From contig DCKY01000060.1 of NCBI GenBank assembly GCA_002320775.1, forward strand, positions 8,662-50,403: DNA of 41,742 nt. Direction: 5' to 3'. Below the pieces are notes generated by a model. It was not told the DNA's origin. It ran no database searches and was given only the letters and a program-made list of their open reading frames with translations. The translations under genes were made by a program, and so were the position numbers. Below, piece by piece: positions 33,362 through 40,905 of the stretch. The DNA comes from Planctomycetes bacterium UBA1662 (GTDB taxonomy: Bacteria > Planctomycetota > UBA8108). Every line of letters begins with the position of its first letter. The first letter of the stretch is position 1.

Positions 33362-34792
33362 TTATTTCAGGGGGAACAGGTGAATGAGAACCAGCACCTC
33401 GATGAGACCGAAAATCCCCATCGCCGCCAGCTGGGCGGTCCAGGTCTTGAGCGTCTCCTTCTCGGTGAAGCCGCTCATCTTACAGACCACCCAATAGCCG
33501 CTGTCATTCATCCAGGAGATCACCTTGGCGCCGAAAGAGATCGCCGCGAAGATGTAGATCTTGTGGTAAGGCAGAGCGACTCCCGCCTCGTCAAGTCCGG
33601 CGAGAACGCCGGCCATGATGCCGGCCGCGGTGATCACGGCCACGGTGCCGGATCCCTGCGCGACCTTCATGACAGCCGCAGATCCCCAGGCGATGAAGAT
33701 CAGCAGTACACCAAGTCCCCCGGTGGCCTCCCCACCATCCACATAACCCGTGACCATATCCGAGATGGTCTTGCCAATACCCGTCTCCTTCAGCATACCG
33801 CCGAAAGCTCCACCTGCCGCGGTGATCAGGATGATCACTCCCGCCTCCCTGAGAGCGGGCTCGATCGCCGTGGTCAGTTGCTTCAGGTTGTAACCCTTTG
33901 ATCTCGCCAGCAGCGTCATCGCCACTCCCGTAGCGATAAACATGGCCAGATTTTTATTTCCCAGGAGCGCGAGAACATCGCTCTCGTTGCCAAGCGCCTT
34001 CCAGACGCTATGGGCCGTGATCAGGATAACCGGCAAGGCCACGGGGAGAATCGAAACGAAAAAACCTGGGAGCTCTTTCTCGGACCGGTCAACAATCTCC
34101 TGCAGGTCCGCTGTCGAGGCCCCGGGAGTATCCCGCATCGGAAGATCCAGGCCGCGCGAGACAAACAGGCGCGGCAGCACCAGGCCTCCGAAGAGGGCGA
34201 CCGGCAGACCGATCAGAAAGCCCCCGAGGATAGCCTGCCCGAGCTCAATATTGAGTGTCTCCGCCATCAGAAGCGGGCCGGGTGTCGGCGGCACGATCCC
34301 ATGCGTGATGACTCCCCCGGCACAGATCGCCATGACGTAGCCCATGTAATTCTTCCCGGTCCGCAAAAACATGGCCCGTGCCAACGGCACAAGCAGGAAA
34401 AAGACCGTGTCAAAGAAGACCGGTATGGAGAGGCAGTAGCCGCTCAGCAGCAGGGCCCAGTTTGCCCGTTTCTCTCCGAAAATATTGAGCAGAGTCCGGG
34501 TAATTCGGTCCGCCGCTCCGCTTTCCATCAGGCACTGGCCAATGACCGCCGCCAGGGCTATCACGATGCCGATCTTGCCGGCCATCAGCCCCAACCCTGC
34601 AGCAGAATTCTCAAAAGACCTCAGGGCCTGCTCCCACACAGAAACACCGGGAGCCACCTCAACGGCAGTCGAAGGAAGAAGACCAACCAGAACAGCCGCA
34701 AGGATCAGGGCGAAAAAAGGGTGCAGCTTGAGCCAGATGATGGCGGCGACGATGAATAAAACGCCGATCAGGAGAATCAGAAAAGGTGACAT
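33362..34792 (-). CDS. GntP-family gluconate/organic acid:H+ symporter
   Basis: A 476-residue inner-membrane transporter, hydrophobic along its length with about 12-14 helices. GntP landmarks are 'LHPFFALILAAVLVGLLP', 'IPVFFDTVFFLLVPLARAM', 'GGVITHGIVPPTPGPLLMAETL' and the C-terminal 'NDSGYWVVCKMSGFTEKETLKTW'. Family members import gluconate, related sugar acids or other small organic acids with protons; the substrate here is open. It heads the minus-strand run permease-adk-sulfatase and is divergent from mch. It is an unrelated insertion in the middle of the C1 gene set. Confidence 0.9.
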   Translation of the reverse strand: MSPFLILLIGVLFIVAAIIWLKLHPFFALILAAVLVGLLPSTAVEVAPGVSVWEQALRSFENSAAGLGLMAGKIGIVIALAAVIGQCLMESGAADRITRTLLNIFGEKRANWALLLSGYCLSIPVFFDTVFFLLVPLARAMFLRTGKNYMGYVMAICAGGVITHGIVPPTPGPLLMAETLNIELGQAILGGFLIGLPVALFGGLVLPRLFVSRGLDLPMRDTPGASTADLQEIVDRSEKELPGFFVSILPVALPVILITAHSVWKALGNESDVLALLGNKNLAMFIATGVAMTLLARSKGYNLKQLTTAIEPALREAGVIILITAAGGAFGGMLKETGIGKTISDMVTGYVDGGEATGGLGVLLIFIAWGSAAVMKVAQGSGTVAVITAAGIMAGVLAGLDEAGVALPYHKIYIFAAISFGAKVISWMNDSGYWVVCKMSGFTEKETLKTWTAQLAAMGIFGLIEVLVLIHLFPLK

Positions 34793-34895
34793 GACGTGCT
34801 CGTCCTGGAGTTGTATCGACCGGTTCCCTGCAAGGCATGATAGCAGGAGGCGGTGGAATATCTCAAGAAGTGCGAACCGCAGCGGCCTAGATCGT

Positions 34896-34923
34896 TTGAC
34901 CCAGTCGTCGACTCTGGCACAAT
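34896..34923 (+). promoter_or_regulatory. Candidate promoter of the mch operon
   Basis: TTGACC (34896-34901, 5 of 6 to consensus) and CACAAT (34918-34923, 4 of 6) are separated by 16 bases. A strong ribosome site GGAGGG (34938-34943) follows, 5 bases before the mch ATG at 34949. The 156-base region is shared with the divergent permease gene. This would drive at least the eight genes to the window end. Confidence 0.45.
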
Positions 34924-34948
34924 GCTGTAGCGATCACGGAGGGTCCCC

Positions 34949-35896
34949 ATGTCTGATGCACAATTGAACGAACGCGCCTGGAGCTTCGTCGAATCACAGC
35001 TCGCCTGCAACGAGTGGCTCAAAGAGAGCTGCTCCATTGCCGCCGGCGGCGGACGAATCCTCGACTGTGGAATCACGGGCGGCTACGCGGCCGGGCTCTT
35101 CCTCGCGCGGCTCACCCTCTGTGATCTCGCCGAGGTTTCCATCGGCCCGGGAGAAGACCCGGAGCTTCCCTTCGACCAGGTCTTCGTGAAAACCAGCCAA
35201 CCGGTAGCCGCCTGTATGGCCTCGCAATACGCCGGCTGGCAGCTCTCCGTCGGCGACTTCTTCGCCATGGGCTCAGGTCCGATGCGCGCGGCCTACGGCG
35301 GCGAGGAGCTCTTCAAGGACATCGGACATGTCGAGAAAGCCGCACGAATCGTTGGAGCGCTCGAGACCCGGCAACAACCCACAGAGGAGGTGTTCGGCTT
35401 CATCTCCTCGAAGACGGGTGTCGAGCCGAGCAACATCACCTTAGCCTTCGCCCCCAGCGCGAGCGACGCCGGCGGGGTGCAGGTCGTGGCGCGCAGCGTC
35501 GAGACAGCTCTCCACAAACTGCACGAGCTCGGTTTTGACCTCGCGCGAATCCTCGCAGGAAAAGGCGGCGCCCCCATCCCGCCGACGGCGGACGATGATC
35601 TTGCCGCCATCGGCCGCACCAACGACGCTGTGCTCTACGGCGCGCGGGTCGAGCTCGAAGTGACCGGAGATGACGAGTCCATCGCCGAGCTGGGAGCGAA
35701 GACCCCCTCGTGCGCCTCCGGCGACCACGGCGCTCTCTTCAGCGAGATCTTTGAACGCTATGACCGCGACTTCTACAGAATCGACCCGGGGCTCTTCAGC
35801 CCGGCCGAGGTGACCTTCCGCAACGCCGACACCGGAAATGAATTCACTTTCGGAAGCATCGAGCCGGAGCTGGTGAGGAGGTCCTTCCTGGGATGA
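34949..35896 (+). CDS. mch: Methenyl-tetrahydromethanopterin cyclohydrolase
   Basis: Hydrolyses methenyl-H4MPT to formyl-H4MPT in the cytoplasm, the step after MtdB. The 315-residue length and motifs fit Mch: 'GGGRILDCGITGGYAAGL' near 33-50, 'DFFAMGSGPMRAAYGGEELF' near 103-122, 'SSKTGVEPSNITLAFAPSASDAGGVQVVARSVETALHKL', and the C-terminal 'SGDHGALFSEIFERYDRDFYRIDPGLFSPAEV'. A GGAGGG ribosome site and promoter candidate lie directly upstream, so mch is probably the first gene of the long operon. Its stop overlaps the next start (ATGA), which implies coupled translation with the RimK-like ligase. Confidence 0.95.
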   Translation: MSDAQLNERAWSFVESQLACNEWLKESCSIAAGGGRILDCGITGGYAAGLFLARLTLCDLAEVSIGPGEDPELPFDQVFVKTSQPVAACMASQYAGWQLSVGDFFAMGSGPMRAAYGGEELFKDIGHVEKAARIVGALETRQQPTEEVFGFISSKTGVEPSNITLAFAPSASDAGGVQVVARSVETALHKLHELGFDLARILAGKGGAPIPPTADDDLAAIGRTNDAVLYGARVELEVTGDDESIAELGAKTPSCASGDHGALFSEIFERYDRDFYRIDPGLFSPAEVTFRNADTGNEFTFGSIEPELVRRSFLG

Positions 35897-36828
35897 CTGC
35901 CCCGCGAATCGCCGTTCTCTGCGGCCCCAACCTGTGGCATGTCGGCGACCTGCGGCGCGCCGCGAAGCTCAGGAATCTCGACCTGGAAATAGCCGATCCG
36001 GAGAAGCTCCGGGCCGAATGCCCAGCGCGGCCCGGCTCTCCCCAGTCGGTTCGCTGCGCTGACCTCGAACTGACAGAGCTCGATGCCCTGCTGGTCAGAA
36101 GCGTTCCCGGGGGCAGCCTTGAGCAGGTCGTCTATCGAATGGACGCCCTCCAGGCCCTGCGAACAGCCGGCGTTACAGTCATCAACCCGCCGAAAGCCGT
36201 CGAGGCTGCGGTCGACAAATATCTCTGCCTCTGCCGGCTTCACGAGGCAGGGCTCCCGGTTCCGCGCACCATTGTCTGCGAAGATCCGGACCAGGCCCTG
36301 GAGGCCTTCGGCGAATTAGATGAACAGGCACTGGTGAAACCGCTCTTTGGCGCAGAGGGCCGCGGCATCATCCGTCCGCGCAGTCTCGCCGAGGCCGGGA
36401 GCGCGATCCGGGAGATCACCTCTCAACAAGGGGTTTTCTATCTGCAGGAATACATCGATCATGGAGGGTCCGACCTGAGACTCTTCGTGATGGGCAACGA
36501 GATCCTGGCCTCGATGAAACGCAAGGCGCCCCCCGGACAGTGGCTGACAAACATCTCCCAGGGGAGCTCGGCCGAAAGCTTCGCTCCCGGGGAAGACATC
36601 GAGGAGCTGGCCCTCAGGGCCGCCCGGGCCGTCGGCGCCGAGATCGCCGGGGTAGATATTCTCAAGGGTCCGGATGGAGCCCCTCGCATCCTGGAAGTCA
36701 ACGCGATACCGGGCTGGCGAGCCATCAGCAAAGTCTGCGGCAAAGACATGGCTCTCGCTGTCCTTGACTACGTGACAGAACGAGCCGCCGACCTGGATTC
36801 GGAAACCATCGGAGCCCTGCAATCGTGA
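35893..36828 (+). CDS. RimK/MptN-like ATP-grasp ligase (Orf17 type), C1-cofactor modification
   Basis: A 311-residue ATP-grasp ligase of the RimK group. It contains 'VINPPKAVEAAVDKYLCLCRLHEAGLPVPRTIV' (about 96-128), the ATP site 'ALVKPLFGAEGRGIIRP' and the metal end 'IAGVDILKGPDGAPRILEVNAIPGW'. Archaeal relatives (MptN, CofF) add glutamate to tetrahydromethanopterin or F420. The bacterial Orf17 in methylotroph mch operons is needed for C1 metabolism but its reaction is not settled; it could act on the furan or pterin cofactor. It is fused by ATGA overlap to mch and by GTGA overlap to the CitG-like gene, a tight three-gene unit. Confidence 0.8.
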   Translation: MTAPRIAVLCGPNLWHVGDLRRAAKLRNLDLEIADPEKLRAECPARPGSPQSVRCADLELTELDALLVRSVPGGSLEQVVYRMDALQALRTAGVTVINPPKAVEAAVDKYLCLCRLHEAGLPVPRTIVCEDPDQALEAFGELDEQALVKPLFGAEGRGIIRPRSLAEAGSAIREITSQQGVFYLQEYIDHGGSDLRLFVMGNEILASMKRKAPPGQWLTNISQGSSAESFAPGEDIEELALRAARAVGAEIAGVDILKGPDGAPRILEVNAIPGWRAISKVCGKDMALAVLDYVTERAADLDSETIGALQS

Positions 36829-37709
36829 CCGGCCCAGATCGTGAAACCTCCATCGGCGACCTGGCCATGATCGCCTGCCTCCTCGAAGCGAGGGCGCCGA
36901 AGGCGGGAAACGTCCAGCCCGGTAAAGAATTTGAAGGAACCACGCTTCACCACTTCCTCGAGGCCGCCGGCGCCATCTCAGGCCCCCTGAACCGCGCGCG
37001 GGAAAACTCCCTGGGAGATACCATCCTCGAGGCCGTAAAGGAGAGCCGCAAGGTCACCGGCCAGAACGTCAACCTCGGTATCATCCTGCTGCTGGCTCCT
37101 CTTGCCAGTGTTCCCGCCGGGTCCGCGCCGCGCGACGGCCTCCGGACTGTCCTTGAAGAACTTGACAGCGAAGACTGCCGCAAAGTCTACGAAGCCATCC
37201 GGCTCGCCTCGCCCGGCGGCCTTGGTAGCGTCGAAGAGGCCGATGTAAACTCGCCTCCTCCCCCGAGCCTCATCGCCGCCATGGAGCTGGCCGCGGACCG
37301 TGACCTTGTCGCGCGTCAGTACGTCAACGGCTTCGAGCAGATCTTCGAAGAAGGTCTTGGCTGGCTCCTCGATGCCCTCGAATTAGAGCTCGACCTTGAA
37401 ACGGCCATCGTCCACCTCCACCTTCGATTCATGGCGGCCTATCCCGACAGCCTCATCGCCCGCAAATGCGGCGACGAAACGGCGAAGGAAGCTGCCGCAA
37501 AAGCGGAGCGGGTACTTGGCAGCGACTGGCCCAAGAAAGGCTCCGAACACCTCCTCGAAGAGCTCGACGGATGGCTGAGAGAAGACGGCAATCGCCGTAA
37601 CCCCGGAACGAGCGCGGATCTCGTGGCGGCCTGCTTGTTTCTCGGTCTCCGTGCTGGCATAATCGGCCTTCCTCCATCCGTTCCCGGCAGCGAGAACGGG
37701 GAGACCTGA
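36825..37709 (+). CDS. CitG-like protein (Orf5 type), triphosphoribosyl-dephospho-CoA synthase family
   Basis: A 294-residue cytoplasmic protein starting at GTG 36825, which overlaps the previous stop (GTGA). It belongs to the CitG/MdcB family (COG1767): 'LLEARAPKAGNVQPG' near the start, 'GQNVNLGIILLLAPLASV' in the middle and 'RRNPGTSADLVAACLFLGLRAG' at the end. CitG moves a ribosyl-phosphate group onto dephospho-CoA. The C1-cluster branch is not linked to citrate lyase or malonate decarboxylase, and none of those genes are here. A ribosyl- or phosphoribosyl-transfer step in H4MPT or furan-cofactor synthesis is a fair guess from chemistry and location, but unproven. Confidence 0.8.
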   Translation: MTGPDRETSIGDLAMIACLLEARAPKAGNVQPGKEFEGTTLHHFLEAAGAISGPLNRARENSLGDTILEAVKESRKVTGQNVNLGIILLLAPLASVPAGSAPRDGLRTVLEELDSEDCRKVYEAIRLASPGGLGSVEEADVNSPPPPSLIAAMELAADRDLVARQYVNGFEQIFEEGLGWLLDALELELDLETAIVHLHLRFMAAYPDSLIARKCGDETAKEAAAKAERVLGSDWPKKGSEHLLEELDGWLREDGNRRNPGTSADLVAACLFLGLRAGIIGLPPSVPGSENGET

Positions 37710-37735
37710 CCTCGAACCGCCAAGCCGGCTGGAAT

Positions 37736-38227
37736 ATGCAGAAATACACCGTTCGCGTATCAAAAGATTATCTCGGCTTCTGCGCCGCCCACTTCATCGT
37801 CTTCGGCAACAATGTCTGCGAGCGGCTGCATGGGCACAACTACCAGGTTGCGGCCGAGATCGAGGATGATCTCAAGTCGGACCATCTCGTCTTTGACTTC
37901 ATCGAGTTCAAGCAGATCCTGCAGGGCATCACCGACAGCCTCGATCACAGGATGCTCATTCCGCTCAACAGCGACACCCTGGGTGTCGAGGTAACCGATG
38001 AGACCGTGAGAATCACCTCTGACGAAAAGGAGTGGATCATTCCCCGGGACGACTGTGTGCTGCTGCCGATCGAAAATACAACGGCCGAATTGCTGGCCCG
38101 CTGGGTGTCGGATGAGCTCAGTGAAAAACTCGAAGCGAAGCTCGGCCAGCTGCCGCGGGTTCTGCGCGTTGAGGTCTTCGAGTCCCCCGGACAAAGCGCC
38201 ATCATCGAGCTCAGAAACGAAGCCTGA
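37736..38227 (+). CDS. 6-pyruvoyl-tetrahydropterin synthase/QueD-family enzyme with CExxHGH motif
   Basis: A 163-residue zinc enzyme acting on 7,8-dihydroneopterin triphosphate or a related pterin. Zinc ligands are His19 ('CAAHF'), His32 and His34 ('RLHGHNY'). The catalytic Cys28 is followed by Glu29, giving 'CERLHGH'. Other family residues are 'VFDFIEFK' (52-59), 'LDHRML' (69-74), 'IENTTAELLARWV' (112-124) and Glu149. A CExxHGH pattern has been associated with bifunctional members that can also release 6-hydroxymethyl-dihydropterin and so replace FolB; the family detail is from memory. An insert at about 85-105 is longer than in QueD. No other queuosine genes are present, and the pterin-gene neighbours favour a role in H4MPT synthesis. 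Confidence 0.85.
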   Translation: MQKYTVRVSKDYLGFCAAHFIVFGNNVCERLHGHNYQVAAEIEDDLKSDHLVFDFIEFKQILQGITDSLDHRMLIPLNSDTLGVEVTDETVRITSDEKEWIIPRDDCVLLPIENTTAELLARWVSDELSEKLEAKLGQLPRVLRVEVFESPGQSAIIELRNEA

Positions 38228-38264
38228 ACGCGGCCGACCTCCTCCCCGGCATAAGGGAAATACC

Positions 38265-39047
38265 TTGAACGAAAACGAAATGCCGCAGGATTCTCTCTCC
38301 CTGGAAGGGCGCCGTGTCGTTGTCACGGGCTCATCATCAGGAATTGGCCGGGCCATCGCCCTGCAGCTCGCCGCCGCTGGCGCCGAGGTACTCATCCATG
38401 CCAACCGCTCCGTCTCCGCTGGAGAGACGCTCCGAGAAGAGATCACCGCCCAGGGGAGGCGTTGCGCCTTCCTCCAGGCTGACCTGGGAACAGCCGAGGG
38501 TGCCAACTCCTTCTTCGAGGCTGCCCTCGAAGCCCTGGGAAACATCGACATCTGGATTAACAACGCCGGGGTGGACATCCTGACTGGAGAGGGAGCGAAG
38601 CTCTCCTACGAGGAAAAGCTCGAAGCGCTCATCGCCGTAGACCTGCGGGCCAGCATGCTGCTCGCCCGCCGGGCCGGCGCAGCCATGAAGAAACGCGGCG
38701 GCGGAGTTATTCTCAACATGGGCTGGGACCAGGCGGCGGTCGGTATGGAGGGAGAGAGCGGAGAGCTCTTCGGGGCCATCAAGGGGGGCGTGATGGCCTT
38801 CACCAGGAGCCTGGCCCTCAGCCTGGCGCCGGAGGTTCGGGTCAACTGCCTGGCGCCGGGCTGGATCCGAACATCCTGGGGAGAGGAGGCGCCGGCGGAG
38901 TGGCAAGAACGGGTTCTAAGGGAGGTCCCCCTCGAGCGCTGGGGAACCCCAGAGGACATTGCAGCCACGGCGCTCTTCCTGGTCTCCGATGCCGCGAGCT
39001 TCATCAGTGGACAGGTCGTCAATATCAACGGCGGAGCTGTCAGCTGA
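38265..39047 (+). CDS. Short-chain dehydrogenase/reductase lacking the catalytic Tyr, possible pterin reductase
   Basis: A 260-residue SDR. The start chosen is the TTG at 38265, with AAGGGA about 6 bases upstream; an ATG at 38280 is an alternative. The cofactor site is intact: 'TGSSSGIGRAIA' (21-32), 'HANRS' after beta-2 (which favours NADPH) and 'NNAG'. The usual Y-x-x-x-K is F-x-x-x-K: Phe169 in 'ELFGAIKGGV' with Lys173 kept. The usual Ser is absent; 'NMGWDQ' puts Asp155 near that place, as in PTR1/FolM pteridine reductases. The C-terminus 'SGQVVNINGG' is standard. It lies between PTPS and PCD genes, so a dihydropterin or dihydromethanopterin reductase is a reasonable but untested idea. Confidence 0.78.
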   Translation: MNENEMPQDSLSLEGRRVVVTGSSSGIGRAIALQLAAAGAEVLIHANRSVSAGETLREEITAQGRRCAFLQADLGTAEGANSFFEAALEALGNIDIWINNAGVDILTGEGAKLSYEEKLEALIAVDLRASMLLARRAGAAMKKRGGGVILNMGWDQAAVGMEGESGELFGAIKGGVMAFTRSLALSLAPEVRVNCLAPGWIRTSWGEEAPAEWQERVLREVPLERWGTPEDIAATALFLVSDAASFISGQVVNINGGAVS

Positions 39048-39171
39048 GCCAGCGCCGCCTCCGCCGCATCTTTTCGAACGACTTCGAGGCTGGATTCTGT
39101 TAATTGTTGGTATTGGCCGGAAAACAAATAAACACCGGCAAGGACTGGTCTCTAAATCAGGAGCCGAGAGC

Positions 39172-39516
39172 ATGAACGACGAAAAGGTCTACAGTGAGGA
39201 AGAGATCCTCGGAAAACTCAGCGAGCTGCCGGGCTGGGAGCTCCGAGATGGTTGGCTCAGGAGAAGCTTCAAGACCCCCGGCTGGCCCCACACCCTGATG
39301 CTCGTCAACGCCATTGGCTACAGGGCCGAGGCCGGCTTCCATCACCCGGACCTCGAGGTCGGATGGGCCAGGGTCGTCGTCAGGCTCCAGACCCACAGCG
39401 CCGGCGGCATCACGGACAAAGACTTCAGCCTCGCCCGCGAGATCGAGGAGCTCTCCACCTGGACTCCCGGTGAGGACAGCGCCCTCGAGGGCTTCCCGAA
39501 GAAATGGATACGCTGA
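39172..39516 (+). CDS. Pterin-4a-carbinolamine dehydratase family protein
   Basis: A 114-residue PCD/DCoH-like protein; the start at 39172 has AGGAG about 10 bases upstream. The family active-site pattern is complete: Glu53-x3-His57-His58-Pro59, Trp65, His75 and Asp82/Asp84 ('EAGFHHPDLEVGW' ... 'LQTH' ... 'TDKD'). PCD dehydrates 4a-hydroxy-tetrahydropterins during recycling after aromatic amino acid hydroxylases, but no such hydroxylase is in the window. Placement between pterin genes and the dihydropteroate-synthase-like gene suggests a role in making or repairing H4MPT. A 124-base gap upstream could hold a second promoter; I see only weak candidates there. Confidence 0.87.
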   Translation: MNDEKVYSEEEILGKLSELPGWELRDGWLRRSFKTPGWPHTLMLVNAIGYRAEAGFHHPDLEVGWARVVVRLQTHSAGGITDKDFSLAREIEELSTWTPGEDSALEGFPKKWIR

Positions 39517-39525
39517 GAGGCTGAG

Positions 39526-40905
39526 ATGGCCGATTCCAGGACCAGAGGCTTCGTCACCGGAAAGCTCGCGGCGCCGGCGCTACGCAGGCTCCTCGAACGC
39601 CTGGAGCCTGAGCTCGACTTCAAGGCCGAGGTCATCGAGCTCAACATCGACGTGGCGGCGCTGCTGACGACCGACTGGGTCGCGCGCAAGCTCGAGCTCA
39701 ACGAAGAGATCGACTCGCTGGTCCTCCCGGGCTATTGCCGGGGCGAGCTCGAGGTGATCGAGAAAGCGACCGGGGTGAAGGCTGAGAGAGGCCCCCGGGA
39801 CCTGAGGAACCTGCCGGAACACCTTGGCCAGCGCGCTCTCGATGAGGACTACGGAGAACACGATATCGAGATCATCGCTGAGATCAATCACGTGCCGCAA
39901 CTCGAAGCCGAAGAGGTTCTCGCCATCGCCGAAGGCTACAGGGCAGAGGGCGCCGATGTCATCGACCTTGGCTGCGACCCGGACGGACCCTTCGAGGGGA
40001 TCGGGGAGCTCGTCAAAGAGCTTCGCGGCAAGGGCTTTCGCGTATCGATCGACAGCCTCGACCCGCTCGAGATCGTACCCGCTGTCGGCGCGGGCGCAGA
40101 GCTGGTCCTCAGCGTAAATTCATCGAATATAGAGGTCGCCCGAACACTTGGCTGCGAGGTAGTCCTCATCCCGGACCAGACGGAAACTCTCGGCGGAATT
40201 GACGAAAACGTCACCCGGCTCGAGTCCTGGGGAGTGCCCTACCGAATCGACCCTGTCATCGAGCCCATCGGCTTCGGCTTCGCCCGGTCACTTGGACGCT
40301 ACCTCGAGATACGCGAGCGCTACCCGAACGCGGAGATCATGATGGGGATCGGCAATCTCACCGAGCTCACCGATGCCGACTCGGCGCCGATCAACCTTGT
40401 CCTGCTCGGCTTCTGCCAGGAGCTCGGAATCCGCAGCGTGCTGACAACCGCTGTCATTCACTGGGCCTCAACGAGTGTCCGCGAATGCGACCTTGCCAGG
40501 AAGCTCGTCCACTACGCCTGTGCCAACGGGACCCTTCCCAAGCACCGGGAGCCAGGTCTGCACCTGCTACGCGACCCGAGCATCCTGAAACATGGGCTCA
40601 AGGAAATCGAAGAGCTCGCCGCCGGCCTCCGCGACCGCAACTTCAGGCTGTTCGCTGAAGATGGGGAGCTCCACGTGGCATCATCCGAGGGGCTCGTCCG
40701 TGGAAAAGATCCCTTTGAAATCTTTGACCAGCTCGGTGTGGAAGATCCCTCTCACGCGTTCTACCTCGGCTACGAGATGGCCAAGGCCATCACGGCACTG
40801 ACCCTCAACAAGAACTACGTCCAGGATGAGGCCCTTCGCTGGGGCTTCCTGACCCGCGAGGAGCAAAGCCACCTCGACCGCAGAAAGGAGCGGCCGGAGC
40901 AATGA
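39526..40905 (+). CDS. Dihydropteroate-synthase-like protein (DUF6513 + pterin-binding domain)
   Basis: A 459-residue protein 9 bases after PCD. Residues about 1-120 match the DUF6513-type N-terminal domain ('RGFVTGKLAAPALRRLLERL', 'VLPGYCRGEL'). The rest is a TIM-barrel like dihydropteroate synthase, with 'IIAEINHVPQLEAEEVLAIAEGYRAEGADVIDLGCDPDGP' in place of the usual DHPS opening, 'VSIDSLDP' and 'EIMMGIGNLTELTDADSAPINLVLLGFCQELGIRSVLTT'. The family occurs in methanogens and in H4MPT-using bacteria. It is thought to join the hydroxymethylpterin to the ribosyl-aniline unit (beta-RFAP) in H4MPT synthesis, parallel to FolP in folate synthesis. Its stop overlaps the pabB start (ATGA). Confidence 0.85.
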   Translation: MADSRTRGFVTGKLAAPALRRLLERLEPELDFKAEVIELNIDVAALLTTDWVARKLELNEEIDSLVLPGYCRGELEVIEKATGVKAERGPRDLRNLPEHLGQRALDEDYGEHDIEIIAEINHVPQLEAEEVLAIAEGYRAEGADVIDLGCDPDGPFEGIGELVKELRGKGFRVSIDSLDPLEIVPAVGAGAELVLSVNSSNIEVARTLGCEVVLIPDQTETLGGIDENVTRLESWGVPYRIDPVIEPIGFGFARSLGRYLEIRERYPNAEIMMGIGNLTELTDADSAPINLVLLGFCQELGIRSVLTTAVIHWASTSVRECDLARKLVHYACANGTLPKHREPGLHLLRDPSILKHGLKEIEELAAGLRDRNFRLFAEDGELHVASSEGLVRGKDPFEIFDQLGVEDPSHAFYLGYEMAKAITALTLNKNYVQDEALRWGFLTREEQSHLDRRKERPEQ

